Positions 8,124-16,918 of a stretch of DNA of 64,000 bases are shown here, piece after piece. The stretch spans positions 62,001-126,000 of the forward strand of contig NZ_JAKQZG010000005.1 in assembly GCF_024359545.1 (NCBI RefSeq). Direction: 5' to 3'. Numbering within the stretch: position 1 is the stretch's first letter; every line of letters starts with the position of its first letter. A program made the position numbers and the translations under genes. The notes under the pieces are model-generated. The model ran no database searches and was not told the origin of the DNA. It saw only the letters and a list, made by a program, of their open reading frames with translations. The DNA comes from Jiella marina (GTDB lineage: Bacteria; Pseudomonadota; Alphaproteobacteria; Rhizobiales; Rhizobiaceae).

Positions 8124-10229
8124 ATGCAGACCGGAACCCTCTTTTACGTCGTGGGCCCGAGTGGAGTCGGCAAAGACACGCTGATTTCCGAGGGCATGAA
8201 GGCCCTCGGCCCCTCCGGTCGATACGTCCAGGTTCGTCGGATGATCACGCGGCCCGCCGGGATTGGCGAGGACCACCAGCCGGTCAATGATGAAACCTTT
8301 GCCGCGATGGTGGAGGACGGCCGTTTCCTCCATCACTGGCAAGCCCACGGGCTTCGCTACGGGTTGCCGATCGGCATTCTCGATGATCTCAAGGCCGGAC
8401 GGAACGTCATCGCCAATGGCTCGCGTGGCGCGATCCCGGACCTTGCGGGCATCGTCGACCGCTTCGTGATCGTGGAGATCACCGCGCCTCCCGCCATTAT
8501 CCGCGAGCGGCTCATGGCCCGCGGTCGCGAGAGCGCCGAGGAGATCGAGCAGCGGCTTGCCCGCACCGTCGAGCCGCTGCCGTCGAACCTGGATGTCGTG
8601 ACGGTGGTCAACGATACCGCTCTCGACGAAGCGGTGACCCGTCACGTCGCAGCGCTCGATCATCATGCGTCGCGGCTCTTCCTCAAACGCGTTCCGATCG
8701 CCTCGGCCCGGCGGCGGATGGCTTATCTTCGCGAGGACAACCCGCTGGTCGATGCGGCGGCCCTGGCGGGTGAGGGACGGATCGAGATCACCCATGCCGG
8801 CACGGGTGCGGTCCGGGCCGAGCTCGATCTCGTCGAGCCCTGCGACATGCTTCGCCCCGATGAGATCGGCCTGTCGCGTGAAGTCTTCGAGGCCTTGGGC
8901 GTCGGAAACGGTTCGCTCGTCTCGGTCGCGCGCACGCCCTCTCCGAGCAGCCGGAAGATCCTGCGGCGCAAGATCGCCGGCGAGAGGCTGCGCGCCGACG
9001 ATTACGAGACCCTGTTCGGCGATATCGTCGACGGTCGATATCCTGATGGCGAGACGGCCGCCTTTCTTCTCAAGGCGATCCAGTCTCTCGACGACGAGGA
9101 AGCGATCGCAGTCGCGAAGGCGCGGTGCCGGTTCGGACCGCGCATCGACTGGGGCTCGCCCAGCGTCGTCGACAAGCATTCGCTCGGTGGTATCCCGGGA
9201 AGCCGCATCACCCTCATCGTCGTGCCGATCGTCGCTGCGGCAGGGCTCCTGATGCCGAAGACCTCCTCGCGTGCCATCACCTCGGCATCCGGTACGGCCG
9301 ACGTGATGGAAGCGCTGTGCAGGATCGATCTGTCCTTTGCGGATGTCGATCGCGTCGTGCGCGAGACAGGCGGGTGCATCGCCTGGAACGGGCGGCTCAA
9401 TCATTCCGTGCTCGACGATGTGGTCAATGCCATCACGCGACCGCTCGCCCTCGACAGCAACACCTGGTCGGTTGCCTCGATCCTGTCGAAGAAGTGGACT
9501 GCCGGATCGACCCATGTGGTCATCGACATGCCCTACGGGCCAAATGCCAAGCTGAAGACGAGGGCCGAGGCCGACGAGTTGGGCCGGATCTTCGAGCGTG
9601 TGGGTGCGGGTCTCGGCATGACGGTGCGGGCGTTCGCCACCGATGGCGGCAATGCGATCGGCAACGGAATCGGACCCGCGCTGGAATTGCGCGACGTGAT
9701 GAAGGTGCTCGATAACGCGCCGGACGCGCCTGCCGATCTCCGAAACAAGGCGCTGTTCTTCGCCAGTCAGATCCTCAGCTTTTCACCCGAGCACGGCAGC
9801 CATGCCGAGGCGCGCAGGACGGCCGAGGAGATCCTCGTCTCGGGGCGGGCCAGAGCAAAGCTCGATGAGATCGCCGCCGCGCAGGGTGCTCACAGCCCGA
9901 TCATGCCGGGACCGTTCACCAGGACTATCGCGGCGCCGCGCGACGGGATGGTCGAGGCGGTCGACGGTTGGCATATCGCGGGCATCGCACGGCGTGCCGG
10001 CGCCCCTCACGACAAGTCGGCGGGCGTTGATCTGAAGGTCGGGCCTGGTCACGAGGTCTTCAAAGGCGATCCGCTCTTCATGATCCATTCCGGCAGCGTC
10101 GCCAGTCTCGAGCGGGCCGTCGCCGCCGCCACGCCGGAGACCGGCATCACCCTTTCATCAAGCGGCATCAGGCCGTCGCACATTCCCATCGACCCAAGGG
10201 AGGCACCGCCAGCCCCGACCGTGACATGA
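8124..10229 (+). CDS. Fusion: ribose 1,5-bisphosphate kinase (PhnN-like) + AMP/thymidine phosphorylase-family enzyme
   Basis: A 701-residue two-enzyme fusion. Residues 1 to about 180 form a guanylate-kinase-like PhnN domain with the P-loop VVGPSGVGKDTL. PhnN makes PRPP from ribose 1,5-bisphosphate and ATP. Residues from about 185 onward match the roughly 500-residue AMP-phosphorylase-type branch of thymidine phosphorylases, with DKHSLGGIPGSR for phosphate binding, TSSRAITSASGTADVMEAL, and a C-terminal domain ending near residue 690. AMP phosphorylases cleave a nucleoside 5'-monophosphate with phosphate to a free base and ribose 1,5-bisphosphate, which is the substrate of the other half. The ATG at 8124 lies 25 bases after nadC with ACGAGG upstream. 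The reading frame is open back to 7947, but that part is nadC sequence in another frame. The base released is not known; context suggests nicotinate. Confidence 0.85.
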   Translation: MQTGTLFYVVGPSGVGKDTLISEGMKALGPSGRYVQVRRMITRPAGIGEDHQPVNDETFAAMVEDGRFLHHWQAHGLRYGLPIGILDDLKAGRNVIANGSRGAIPDLAGIVDRFVIVEITAPPAIIRERLMARGRESAEEIEQRLARTVEPLPSNLDVVTVVNDTALDEAVTRHVAALDHHASRLFLKRVPIASARRRMAYLREDNPLVDAAALAGEGRIEITHAGTGAVRAELDLVEPCDMLRPDEIGLSREVFEALGVGNGSLVSVARTPSPSSRKILRRKIAGERLRADDYETLFGDIVDGRYPDGETAAFLLKAIQSLDDEEAIAVAKARCRFGPRIDWGSPSVVDKHSLGGIPGSRITLIVVPIVAAAGLLMPKTSSRAITSASGTADVMEALCRIDLSFADVDRVVRETGGCIAWNGRLNHSVLDDVVNAITRPLALDSNTWSVASILSKKWTAGSTHVVIDMPYGPNAKLKTRAEADELGRIFERVGAGLGMTVRAFATDGGNAIGNGIGPALELRDVMKVLDNAPDAPADLRNKALFFASQILSFSPEHGSHAEARRTAEEILVSGRARAKLDEIAAAQGAHSPIMPGPFTRTIAAPRDGMVEAVDGWHIAGIARRAGAPHDKSAGVDLKVGPGHEVFKGDPLFMIHSGSVASLERAVAAATPETGITLSSSGIRPSHIPIDPREAPPAPTVT

Positions 10230-10317
10230 CGAGAATCTGCGGCATCGACCCGCCGCAGAGGCCTCCCTCGCAATGCCTCGTCTGCCGTCACTCCACCAAC
10301 AGGAAGAGTTCATCGAC

Positions 10318-11301
10318 ATGCCAAAGTCTATTCTGAAGTCCTCGGCCGTGTTCGCAGGCATCCTTGCGGCCGGCTTCTCGGCGACCAGCGCCAAGGCGGA
10401 AAACTATACGCTGTGCGGTGCGAGCCCCGGCGGCCTGTGGGCCCTGCTTGGCGCCGGTGTCGACGCTGCGGTCAAGCAGGAAGAGCCCGACTCGACGGTG
10501 ACCTATCAGACCTCGAGCGGCGGTTTTGCCAACATCGTCCAGATGGCGCAGGGCAATTGCGACATGTCGATCGTCCATCTGGGCGAGGCGGTGATCGCCT
10601 CGAAGGGCGAGACCCCCTTCCAGGAGCCGATGTCGGACTTCGCCGTCGTCGCCGTCCTCTACAACTGGGCGCCGATGCAGTGGCTGATGGACGAGGACTT
10701 CGCCGAGGAGCACAGCATCTCCTCCATCGCCGACATGAAGGGCACGCCCGTCAATCTCATCGTCAACAAGAAGGGCATTCTGCCGAGCATCCTCGCCGAG
10801 GCCTCGCTGGACAAGCTCGGCATCACCTTCTCGGACATCGAGTCGAATGGCGGGTCGATCCAGTATCAGGGTTCCCAGACCGCCGAGGAACTGATGAAGG
10901 ACGGGCGCGGCGACATCTGGACCAACGCCATGTTCATCGGCACGGGCTCGATCGGCTCGATCGCCGAAAGCGTCGACCTTCGCCTTCTCTCGGTGCCGGA
11001 CGACGTCATCGCCTACATGAGCGAGACCTACGGTTCGGTGCCCTACACGATCCCGGCCGGCAGCTATGACTGGCAGGAAGAGGAGATCAAGACATTCGGT
11101 GCCCAGGCGGCGCTGATCGTGCCGAAGTCGGATTCGCCGGAAGAGGTCGAGAACCTGACCAAGGCGCTGCTCGACCACATCGCCGAACTGCAGAACGTGC
11201 ACTCTTCGATGAAGGCGCTGACGCCCGAGGTGATGCAGTCCGCCAAGGGACTTCCCTATCACGAGGGCGCCCTCGCAGCCTACAAGGCGGCCGCTGAATA
11301 A
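10318..11301 (+). CDS. TAXI-family TRAP transporter solute-binding protein
   Basis: Periplasmic binding protein of a TRAP importer, 327 residues. It opens with a Sec signal peptide (SILKSSAVFAGILAAG, cleavage after SAKA), then YTLCGASPGGLWALLGAGVD, the TAXI N-terminal block, and ends with the usual helical tail (PYHEGALAAYKAA). The ATG at 10318 has AGGAAGAG before it. It stands 88 bases after the phosphorylase fusion and 113 before the membrane subunit, in the same orientation. TAXI-TRAP systems mostly carry carboxylates. The ligand is not readable from sequence, but a pyridine carboxylate would fit the operon. Confidence 0.88.
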   Translation: MPKSILKSSAVFAGILAAGFSATSAKAENYTLCGASPGGLWALLGAGVDAAVKQEEPDSTVTYQTSSGGFANIVQMAQGNCDMSIVHLGEAVIASKGETPFQEPMSDFAVVAVLYNWAPMQWLMDEDFAEEHSISSIADMKGTPVNLIVNKKGILPSILAEASLDKLGITFSDIESNGGSIQYQGSQTAEELMKDGRGDIWTNAMFIGTGSIGSIAESVDLRLLSVPDDVIAYMSETYGSVPYTIPAGSYDWQEEEIKTFGAQAALIVPKSDSPEEVENLTKALLDHIAELQNVHSSMKALTPEVMQSAKGLPYHEGALAAYKAAAE

Positions 11302-11414
11302 GGTTCCGCCGCAACTTTCGGGCGGCGGCGCAGGTTCGCCGTCCGAAGCCGCTACGATCCTTTTCGCGCCACCCGCTCGCCTGGGCGAGCAGGTTTCTCC
11401 CGGAGTCGACCGCC

Positions 11415-13340
11415 ATGATGGGGTTCTTCAACAGCCTGTTCAATGTCGGCGGGCGTCGTGACCTTGCGGGTCCGCTGGCGATGGCCGTCAAGGCTTATGC
11501 AGCGGCCGTGGGGCTGTGGGTGCTGTGGGAAACGACATTCGCCCGGGTCGACGCTCTGGCCGCAACGGCAGTGTTTCTCTGCCTCATCCTGCCGCCGTCC
11601 TTCATCATGGTGCGCGCCGGCCGCTCGGCGAGCGAGAGGACGGTTCCCTGGTACGACTGGATCCTGGTGGCGATCAGTCTGGTGACCGCCGTCTATTTCA
11701 TCTCCCAGACCGAGGTCATCGCGACCCGCATCAGCCTTTTCCTGCCGCTGACGACGGTCCAGATGGCGGCTGCGCTGGCGATCGTGCTGCTGGCTCTGGA
11801 AATCACCCGACGGACCGTCGGTCTGTTCCTGATGCTGATCGTCGTCGCATTCACGGCCTACAACCTCTTCGGTCACCTGATTTCCGGCCCGCTGAGCCAC
11901 GGCTACATCAGCCTCAATCACTTCCTCGACGTGAATGTCTTTACCGGCGACGGCCTGTTCGGCGTCCCGGTGCGCGTCGCCGCGACCTATGTGTTCCTGT
12001 TCGTGATGTTCGGCACGTTTCTGGAGAAGGCCGGCGGTGGCGAGTTCTTCTTCCGCGTTGCCGCGGCGATCGCAGGGCGCTCCCATGGCGGCCCGGCGAA
12101 GATCGCCGTCATCTCCTCGGCGCTGTTCGGCACCATGTCCGGCAGCCCGACCTCCGACGTCGTCACCACCGGTTCGATCACCATCCCGATGATGAAGCGG
12201 CTCAGCTATTCGCCGCGCCTCGCCTCGGCCGTCGAGGTCGCCGCTTCGACCGGCGGAAGCATTCTGCCACCGGTGATGGGCTCGGCGGCCTTCATCATGG
12301 CGGAATATACGGGGATCAGCTACGTCACCATCGTCGTCGCCTCGATCATCCCGGCGATCCTCTACTACGCCTGCATCATGTTGCAGGTGCATCTGCGCTC
12401 CGAGCGCCTGGCCCTGACCGCTCTTTCGAGCGAAGAGGTGCCGTCGCTATGGACGACGTTGCGCGAGGGCTGGGTCTACATCGTCCCGCTCGTCGTCCTC
12501 GTCATTGCGCTGCTGCAGGGCTATTCGCCGACCAGGGTTGCGGTTTTCGCGACGGTGTCCGTCGTCGTCGCCTCGTGGTTTCGCGCCGGGCACCGGCTCG
12601 GTCCGGTCGGCATCTATGACGGGCTTGCGGCGACCACGATCCGCATGCTCGGCGTGACCGGCGCCTGCGCGGCGGCCGGCCTCGTCATCGGCGGCATCAC
12701 GATGACCGGTCTCGCCATGAAATTCTCCTACATCACCTTCGCTCTTGCCGGCGACAACATGGCGATCGCGCTGCTTCTGAGCGCTGCGGTGACGATCCTT
12801 CTCGGTCTCGGCATGCCGACACCCAGCGCTTACGTCCTGGCGGCGGTGCTGATCGGGCCCACGCTCGTCAGCGACTTCCAGATCCCGCTTCTGAACGCGC
12901 ATCTCTTCCTGATGTATTTCGCGGTGCTGTCCGCCATGACCCCGCCGGTCGCGGTGGCGGCCTATGCCGCGGCGGCGATTTCGGATGCCAATCCGATCGG
13001 CATCGCGCTCAGCGCCTGCAAGCTCGCGCTGGCGGCCTTCGTGCTTCCCTTCGCCTTCGTCTATGCGCCGAGCATTCTGGCTCCGGGCTTCGAGATGAAC
13101 ACGATCGTCCAGATCACTACCGTCTGCCTCGGAACGATATTCCTCGCGATCGGGGCCGAAGGTTTCCTGCGCCGCAGTCTCGGGCGAGGCGAGAGGGCGC
13201 TGGTCTTCGTTGGCGGACTCATGATGTTCACGCCGAGCTATCTCATTTCGGTCGTCGGCGTCGCCATGGCAGCTCCCGTGGTCTATCTAGTCCTTGCCCG
13301 GACGCGAAAGGTCGGTGCGCTCGAAAGCGTCGAGCCATGA
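11415..13340 (+). CDS. TRAP transporter fused permease (DctQM type)
   Basis: Membrane component of the TRAP importer, 641 residues, with the small (DctQ) and large (DctM) subunits fused as is usual with TAXI proteins. The first 180 residues contain four hydrophobic helices; the remainder shows the repeated DctM architecture with the conserved turn SALFGTMSGSPTSDVVTTG and its repeat counterpart LLGLGMPTPSAYVLAAV. It works with the binding protein just upstream to bring an anionic substrate in with sodium or protons. Two ATGs adjoin at 11415 and 11418; either may be used. Confidence 0.9.
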   Translation: MMGFFNSLFNVGGRRDLAGPLAMAVKAYAAAVGLWVLWETTFARVDALAATAVFLCLILPPSFIMVRAGRSASERTVPWYDWILVAISLVTAVYFISQTEVIATRISLFLPLTTVQMAAALAIVLLALEITRRTVGLFLMLIVVAFTAYNLFGHLISGPLSHGYISLNHFLDVNVFTGDGLFGVPVRVAATYVFLFVMFGTFLEKAGGGEFFFRVAAAIAGRSHGGPAKIAVISSALFGTMSGSPTSDVVTTGSITIPMMKRLSYSPRLASAVEVAASTGGSILPPVMGSAAFIMAEYTGISYVTIVVASIIPAILYYACIMLQVHLRSERLALTALSSEEVPSLWTTLREGWVYIVPLVVLVIALLQGYSPTRVAVFATVSVVVASWFRAGHRLGPVGIYDGLAATTIRMLGVTGACAAAGLVIGGITMTGLAMKFSYITFALAGDNMAIALLLSAAVTILLGLGMPTPSAYVLAAVLIGPTLVSDFQIPLLNAHLFLMYFAVLSAMTPPVAVAAYAAAAISDANPIGIALSACKLALAAFVLPFAFVYAPSILAPGFEMNTIVQITTVCLGTIFLAIGAEGFLRRSLGRGERALVFVGGLMMFTPSYLISVVGVAMAAPVVYLVLARTRKVGALESVEP

Positions 13341-13419
13341 AGTCCTGCTTCGAGAGCAGGGGATTCCCTGTCCTTGTCGGCGTTCGGATCGCTTCGCGGG
13401 TTCATGGAGGCAAGGCAGC

Positions 13420-14010
13420 ATGAAGGGGCCGCCACCAAACGATCCGAACGGGTCAAGATACGGGCACCCGGGGGAGCCGGAAAGCGAGACTTCCTCAGAC
13501 AGCGCAGAAGCTCTCGACGAGAAGCAGCCGGACGGGGTGATCTCGCGGGCGGCGGAATCGGGCCGGTCCCTGACGGGCACCATGGATTACGTGTTCACCG
13601 AGCAAGTCGGCTATCTGCTGCGCCGTGCCTACCAACGGCATCTGGCGATCTTCCAGAGCAATGCCGCCATCGAGAACCTGACGGCAGTGCAGTTTTCGAC
13701 GCTCTGCGCACTGGACGATGGCGTTAGCCGATCCCAGGCCGAACTGGTGAAGGCGACGGGAGTCGATCAGGCGACGATCCGGGGAATAGTTGAGCGCCTC
13801 AAGGCCCGCGGGCTGATTGCGCTGTCAAAGGATCCGGACGACGGGCGCAAGGTCATTATCACGATCACCAAGGAGGGGCGGGATGCACTCCGGTCTATGA
13901 CGCCCTGCGCGATCAAGGCGAGCGAGGACACGCTCGGGCCCCTCAATCCGGCCGAGCGCCTCGCGCTTCTCCACACCTTGCGCAAGATCGCGGACATCGG
14001 TCAGGGCTGA
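13420..14010 (+). CDS. MarR-family regulator, relative of the nic regulator
   Basis: Winged-helix regulator of 196 residues closing the nadC-TRAP operon. The first 50 residues are hydrophilic and disordered-looking; the MarR core follows: LLRRAYQRHLAIFQ, LTAVQFSTLCAL, then ATIRGIVERLKARGLIALS and the wing KDPDDGRKV. The LLR(K/R)AYQRH-x-x-IF and QFSTL signatures are shared with the regulator at 1-358, so the two are relatives controlling adjacent pyridine loci. The frame is open back to 13294, but the ATG at 13420 has a GGAGG site nine bases upstream and starts after the permease stop. Confidence 0.88.
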   Translation: MKGPPPNDPNGSRYGHPGEPESETSSDSAEALDEKQPDGVISRAAESGRSLTGTMDYVFTEQVGYLLRRAYQRHLAIFQSNAAIENLTAVQFSTLCALDDGVSRSQAELVKATGVDQATIRGIVERLKARGLIALSKDPDDGRKVIITITKEGRDALRSMTPCAIKASEDTLGPLNPAERLALLHTLRKIADIGQG

Positions 14011-14107
14011 GGGAGCCGAGCCGATGGGATGTTCGAGGGGCAGGTTCCTCAAAGAGTCCCGCACCCAGAATGTCACGGCCCGAGGTGTTCAGTGAGGGTA
14101 CCCCCCT

Positions 14108-15172
14108 TCAAAGCACGATGAGGTCGCTGCGATCCCATTGCATCGCGACCGGAGTTCCGACTTCCAGCTCGCCAGCGTTCCCGCGCATGACGATCGCCTT
14201 GTATTCCTGTCCGCCGCTTTCGACCAAGTACGTGCTCTGGCTGCCGGAGAACATCCGGCGCGTGATCGTACCGGCAAGGTGGCTGGAGCTTTGGCTGGAA
14301 CCGGACTCGGCCAGTGCGGCGGACGGGACGAGCCGAACCCGCTCCGGACGGATGGCCAGTCTGAGGTCGCCATTGGCGGGGCGTGCGTCTGAGGGCAGGT
14401 CGATGGCCTCACCGTTTTGGAGGCGCAGACGTGTACCGTCGAAGGTGCCGGCAAAGATGTTTGCGTCTCCGAGGAAGGTTGCCGCGAATTCGCTCTTCGG
14501 CCGGTCGTATATCTCTTCCGGCGCACCCTCCTGGACGATCCGGCCGTTGTTCAGAATCCCGATCCGATCGGAGATCGACAACGCCTCGTCCTGGTCGTGG
14601 GTGACGAAGATCGTGGTGACGCCGACTTCCCGCTGAATGCGCTTCAGCTCCACCTGCATGTCGGTGCGTAGCGCCTTGTCGAGGGCCGACAGCGGCTCGT
14701 CGAGGAGCAGGACGCGCGGTTTCGTGACGATGGCGCGTGCCAGGGCAACCCGCTGGCGCTGTCCGCCGGAAAGCTGGTGCGGCCGCCGATCCGCGAGATG
14801 ACCGAGCTGGACAAGCTCCAGCGCGTCGGCCACATCCCGCCGAACCGTCTCGCCTTTTTCCCCGCGCACCTGAAGGCCGAAGGCGACATTGCCCGCGACG
14901 CTCATATTGGGAAACAGCGCATAGTTCTGGAAGACCATGCCGATCCGCCGCTTGTTCACCGGCACGCTCTCGACCGCTTCGCCGCCGATGTGGATCGAGC
15001 CCTCGTCGGGAAACTCGAAGCCGGCGATCATGCGCAGTAGCGTCGTTTTCCCTGAACCGGACGGGCCGAGCAGCGCATAGAAGCCGCCGTCTTCGAACGA
15101 GATCGAGACATCGTCGACGGCCTTGTGGGCGCCGAAGGTGAGGGAGACGTTTCGAACTTCGACTCGGGCCAT
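14108..15172 (-). CDS. ABC transporter ATPase, PotA-like
   Basis: ATP-hydrolysing subunit of a spermidine/putrescine-type importer, 354 residues. Walker A is GPSGSGKTTLL (about residues 35-45), the ABC signature is LSGGQRQRVALARA, Walker B is VLLLDEPLSAL, and a C-terminal TOBE-like regulatory domain starts near residue 240. Its start overlaps the stop of the upstream permease by one base (TAATG), so it is the last gene of the seven-gene minus-strand operon beginning with gntR. Actual substrate unknown; see the operon's hydrolase and kinase. Confidence 0.92.
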   Translation of the reverse strand: MARVEVRNVSLTFGAHKAVDDVSISFEDGGFYALLGPSGSGKTTLLRMIAGFEFPDEGSIHIGGEAVESVPVNKRRIGMVFQNYALFPNMSVAGNVAFGLQVRGEKGETVRRDVADALELVQLGHLADRRPHQLSGGQRQRVALARAIVTKPRVLLLDEPLSALDKALRTDMQVELKRIQREVGVTTIFVTHDQDEALSISDRIGILNNGRIVQEGAPEEIYDRPKSEFAATFLGDANIFAGTFDGTRLRLQNGEAIDLPSDARPANGDLRLAIRPERVRLVPSAALAESGSSQSSSHLAGTITRRMFSGSQSTYLVESGGQEYKAIVMRGNAGELEVGTPVAMQWDRSDLIVL

Positions 15173-15963
15173 TACTGACTGCCTCCAAAGCGGAAGAATC
15201 TCGACACCACGAGCATCAGGCCCATCGAGAACAGGATGATGATCGTCGAGACGGCATTGATTTCGGGGGTGAAGCCCTTTCGGATCGCCGCGTAGATTTC
15301 GACCGGCAAGGTCGTCTGACCGGGCGTCGCGAGGAAATACGAAATGACGAACTGGTCGAACGACACGGCGAAGGCGAAGAGAGCGCCGGCGACGATGCCG
15401 GGCGCGATGCAGGGCAGGGTGACCTTCCAGGTGGTCTGCCAGCTTGATGCGCCGAGGGAGGCTGCGGCGTCTTCGAGGTCCCGCGAGAATGTCGCAAGGC
15501 GCGCCGAGACGACGATGATGACATAGGGCAGGGCGAGCGCGACGTGACCGAGCAGGATCGCGTGAAGGCCTCGCCCGATCCCCGTCCCGAAGAAGAAGAT
15601 CAGCATCGCGGTTCCCGAGATCAGCCAGGGGATGGCGATCGGCGGGAACAGAAGCGACTGGATCACGCGCTTGCCGGCAAAATCGTAGCGGAACAGGGCC
15701 AGAGAGGCCGCCGTGCCGAGAATCGTTGCGATGATCGTCGTCAGGACGGCGATCTTGAGCGAATTGAGGCTCGCCTCGATCAGCGAGTCATTGCCGCTGA
15801 GGGCCAGATACCACTCGGTCGTCCCCTCGAACGGCAGTTGGTAGAAGGGCGAGACGTTGAAGGACATCGCCGCCATGATCGCGAGCGGCAGGTAGAGGAA
15901 GAGGAGCACGAGGCCGATGTAAAAGCGGCCGAGCCCCGACAGAAAGGCGGGTGTGCGGATCAT
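15172..15963 (-). CDS. ABC transporter permease, PotC-like
   Basis: Inner-membrane permease of 263 residues with six predicted helices and the BPD_transp_1 cytoplasmic loop near the middle (DLEDAAASLGASSWQTTWKV, EAA-loop). It overlaps the other permease by four bases (ATGA) and the ATPase by one, showing translational coupling. It forms the heterodimeric channel with the gene at 15960. Confidence 0.9.
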   Translation of the reverse strand: MIRTPAFLSGLGRFYIGLVLLFLYLPLAIMAAMSFNVSPFYQLPFEGTTEWYLALSGNDSLIEASLNSLKIAVLTTIIATILGTAASLALFRYDFAGKRVIQSLLFPPIAIPWLISGTAMLIFFFGTGIGRGLHAILLGHVALALPYVIIVVSARLATFSRDLEDAAASLGASSWQTTWKVTLPCIAPGIVAGALFAFAVSFDQFVISYFLATPGQTTLPVEIYAAIRKGFTPEINAVSTIIILFSMGLMLVVSRFFRFGGSQ

Positions 15964-16823
15964 GCGGTTTTCCTCAGGACCGGCGCCGAGACGAGAAGGA
16001 TGACCAGCACGACGGCAAGAAGGATGAAGGAGAGAGCGGCACCCAAGGGCCAGTTGTAGACGGCGGTGAACTGATCCTCGATCACCGTGCCGTACAGCGT
16101 CCCGCCCCTTCCGCCGAGAATGCGCGGTTCCATGAACGAGCCGACGACCGGAATGAAGATCAGGGCCGATCCAGCCAGAACGCCCGGCAGGGCGAGGGGG
16201 GCGACGACGCGGCGGAGCGTAGTCAATCGTGACGCGCCGAGCGAACGAGCGGCCTCTATCAGCGCATCATCGATGGCCTGAAGGCTGAGATAGCAGGTCA
16301 GGACCATGTAGGGCAGGTAGGAGTGGACGAGCCCGATAACGACGGCCGGATAGGAGTACATGAGGTCGAAGGTGACCTCGAAGGGCAGAATGGAATTCAG
16401 GGCCGTGTCCAGTATTCCGCCCTCGCGCAGAACCATCGACCAGGAAAAGACGCGGACCAGCGAATTGCTCCAGAACGGCAGGATGACGAGCAGGAAGATC
16501 GCTTCCCGCGCCCGGCCCTTGAAGATCTTCGCGAGTACATAGGCTGCAGGAAAACCAACGAGGATGCAGATCAGCGTGACGACCAGTCCGAGCCGCAGCG
16601 AGCGCAGGAGGAGTGTCACGTAGAGCGGATCGGAGAAGAACGCCGCGTAGTTTTCCAGCGTCAGGGACGAGGATTGCTCGCTCGGCGACATCGAGGTCAG
16701 GAGCGAGAAATAGACCATCGCCGACAAGGGCAGGAAGATCGCCAGCGTCAGCCAGGCATAGGCCGGAAGAAGCAGCGGAAATGCCTTCCTGAGCCCGTTT
16801 TCTTGCGTCATGGTCGCCGCCAT
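15960..16823 (-). CDS. ABC transporter permease, PotB-like
   Basis: First permease of the importer, about 287 residues. It has an N-terminal cytoplasmic tail, six hydrophobic helices and the EAA-type loop ALIEAARSLGASRLTTLRRV. I choose the ATG ending at 16823 because an AAGGGACGAG site precedes it; the open frame continues to 16889 without a better start. The stop overlaps the PotC-like start. Confidence 0.87.
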   Translation of the reverse strand: MAATMTQENGLRKAFPLLLPAYAWLTLAIFLPLSAMVYFSLLTSMSPSEQSSSLTLENYAAFFSDPLYVTLLLRSLRLGLVVTLICILVGFPAAYVLAKIFKGRAREAIFLLVILPFWSNSLVRVFSWSMVLREGGILDTALNSILPFEVTFDLMYSYPAVVIGLVHSYLPYMVLTCYLSLQAIDDALIEAARSLGASRLTTLRRVVAPLALPGVLAGSALIFIPVVGSFMEPRILGGRGGTLYGTVIEDQFTAVYNWPLGAALSFILLAVVLVILLVSAPVLRKTA

Positions 16824-16918
16824 GGTTCTCGTCCCTTGCGGGCGTGGTGTCGAAAGAGCGGTTTGCTTTGATGGGAACGCCCCGGCCACCGGTCTGCCGG
16901 CGGCCGGGGCGTCGAGCC

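Noticed and set aside
7899-9515. 538-codon frame antisense to nadC and the fusion gene
   Set aside because: Composition typical of a shadow frame; both sense genes are well supported.
14011-14107. Terminator between the convergent MarR and PotA-like genes
   Set aside because: I looked for a stem and T-run and found no convincing one, so none is listed.
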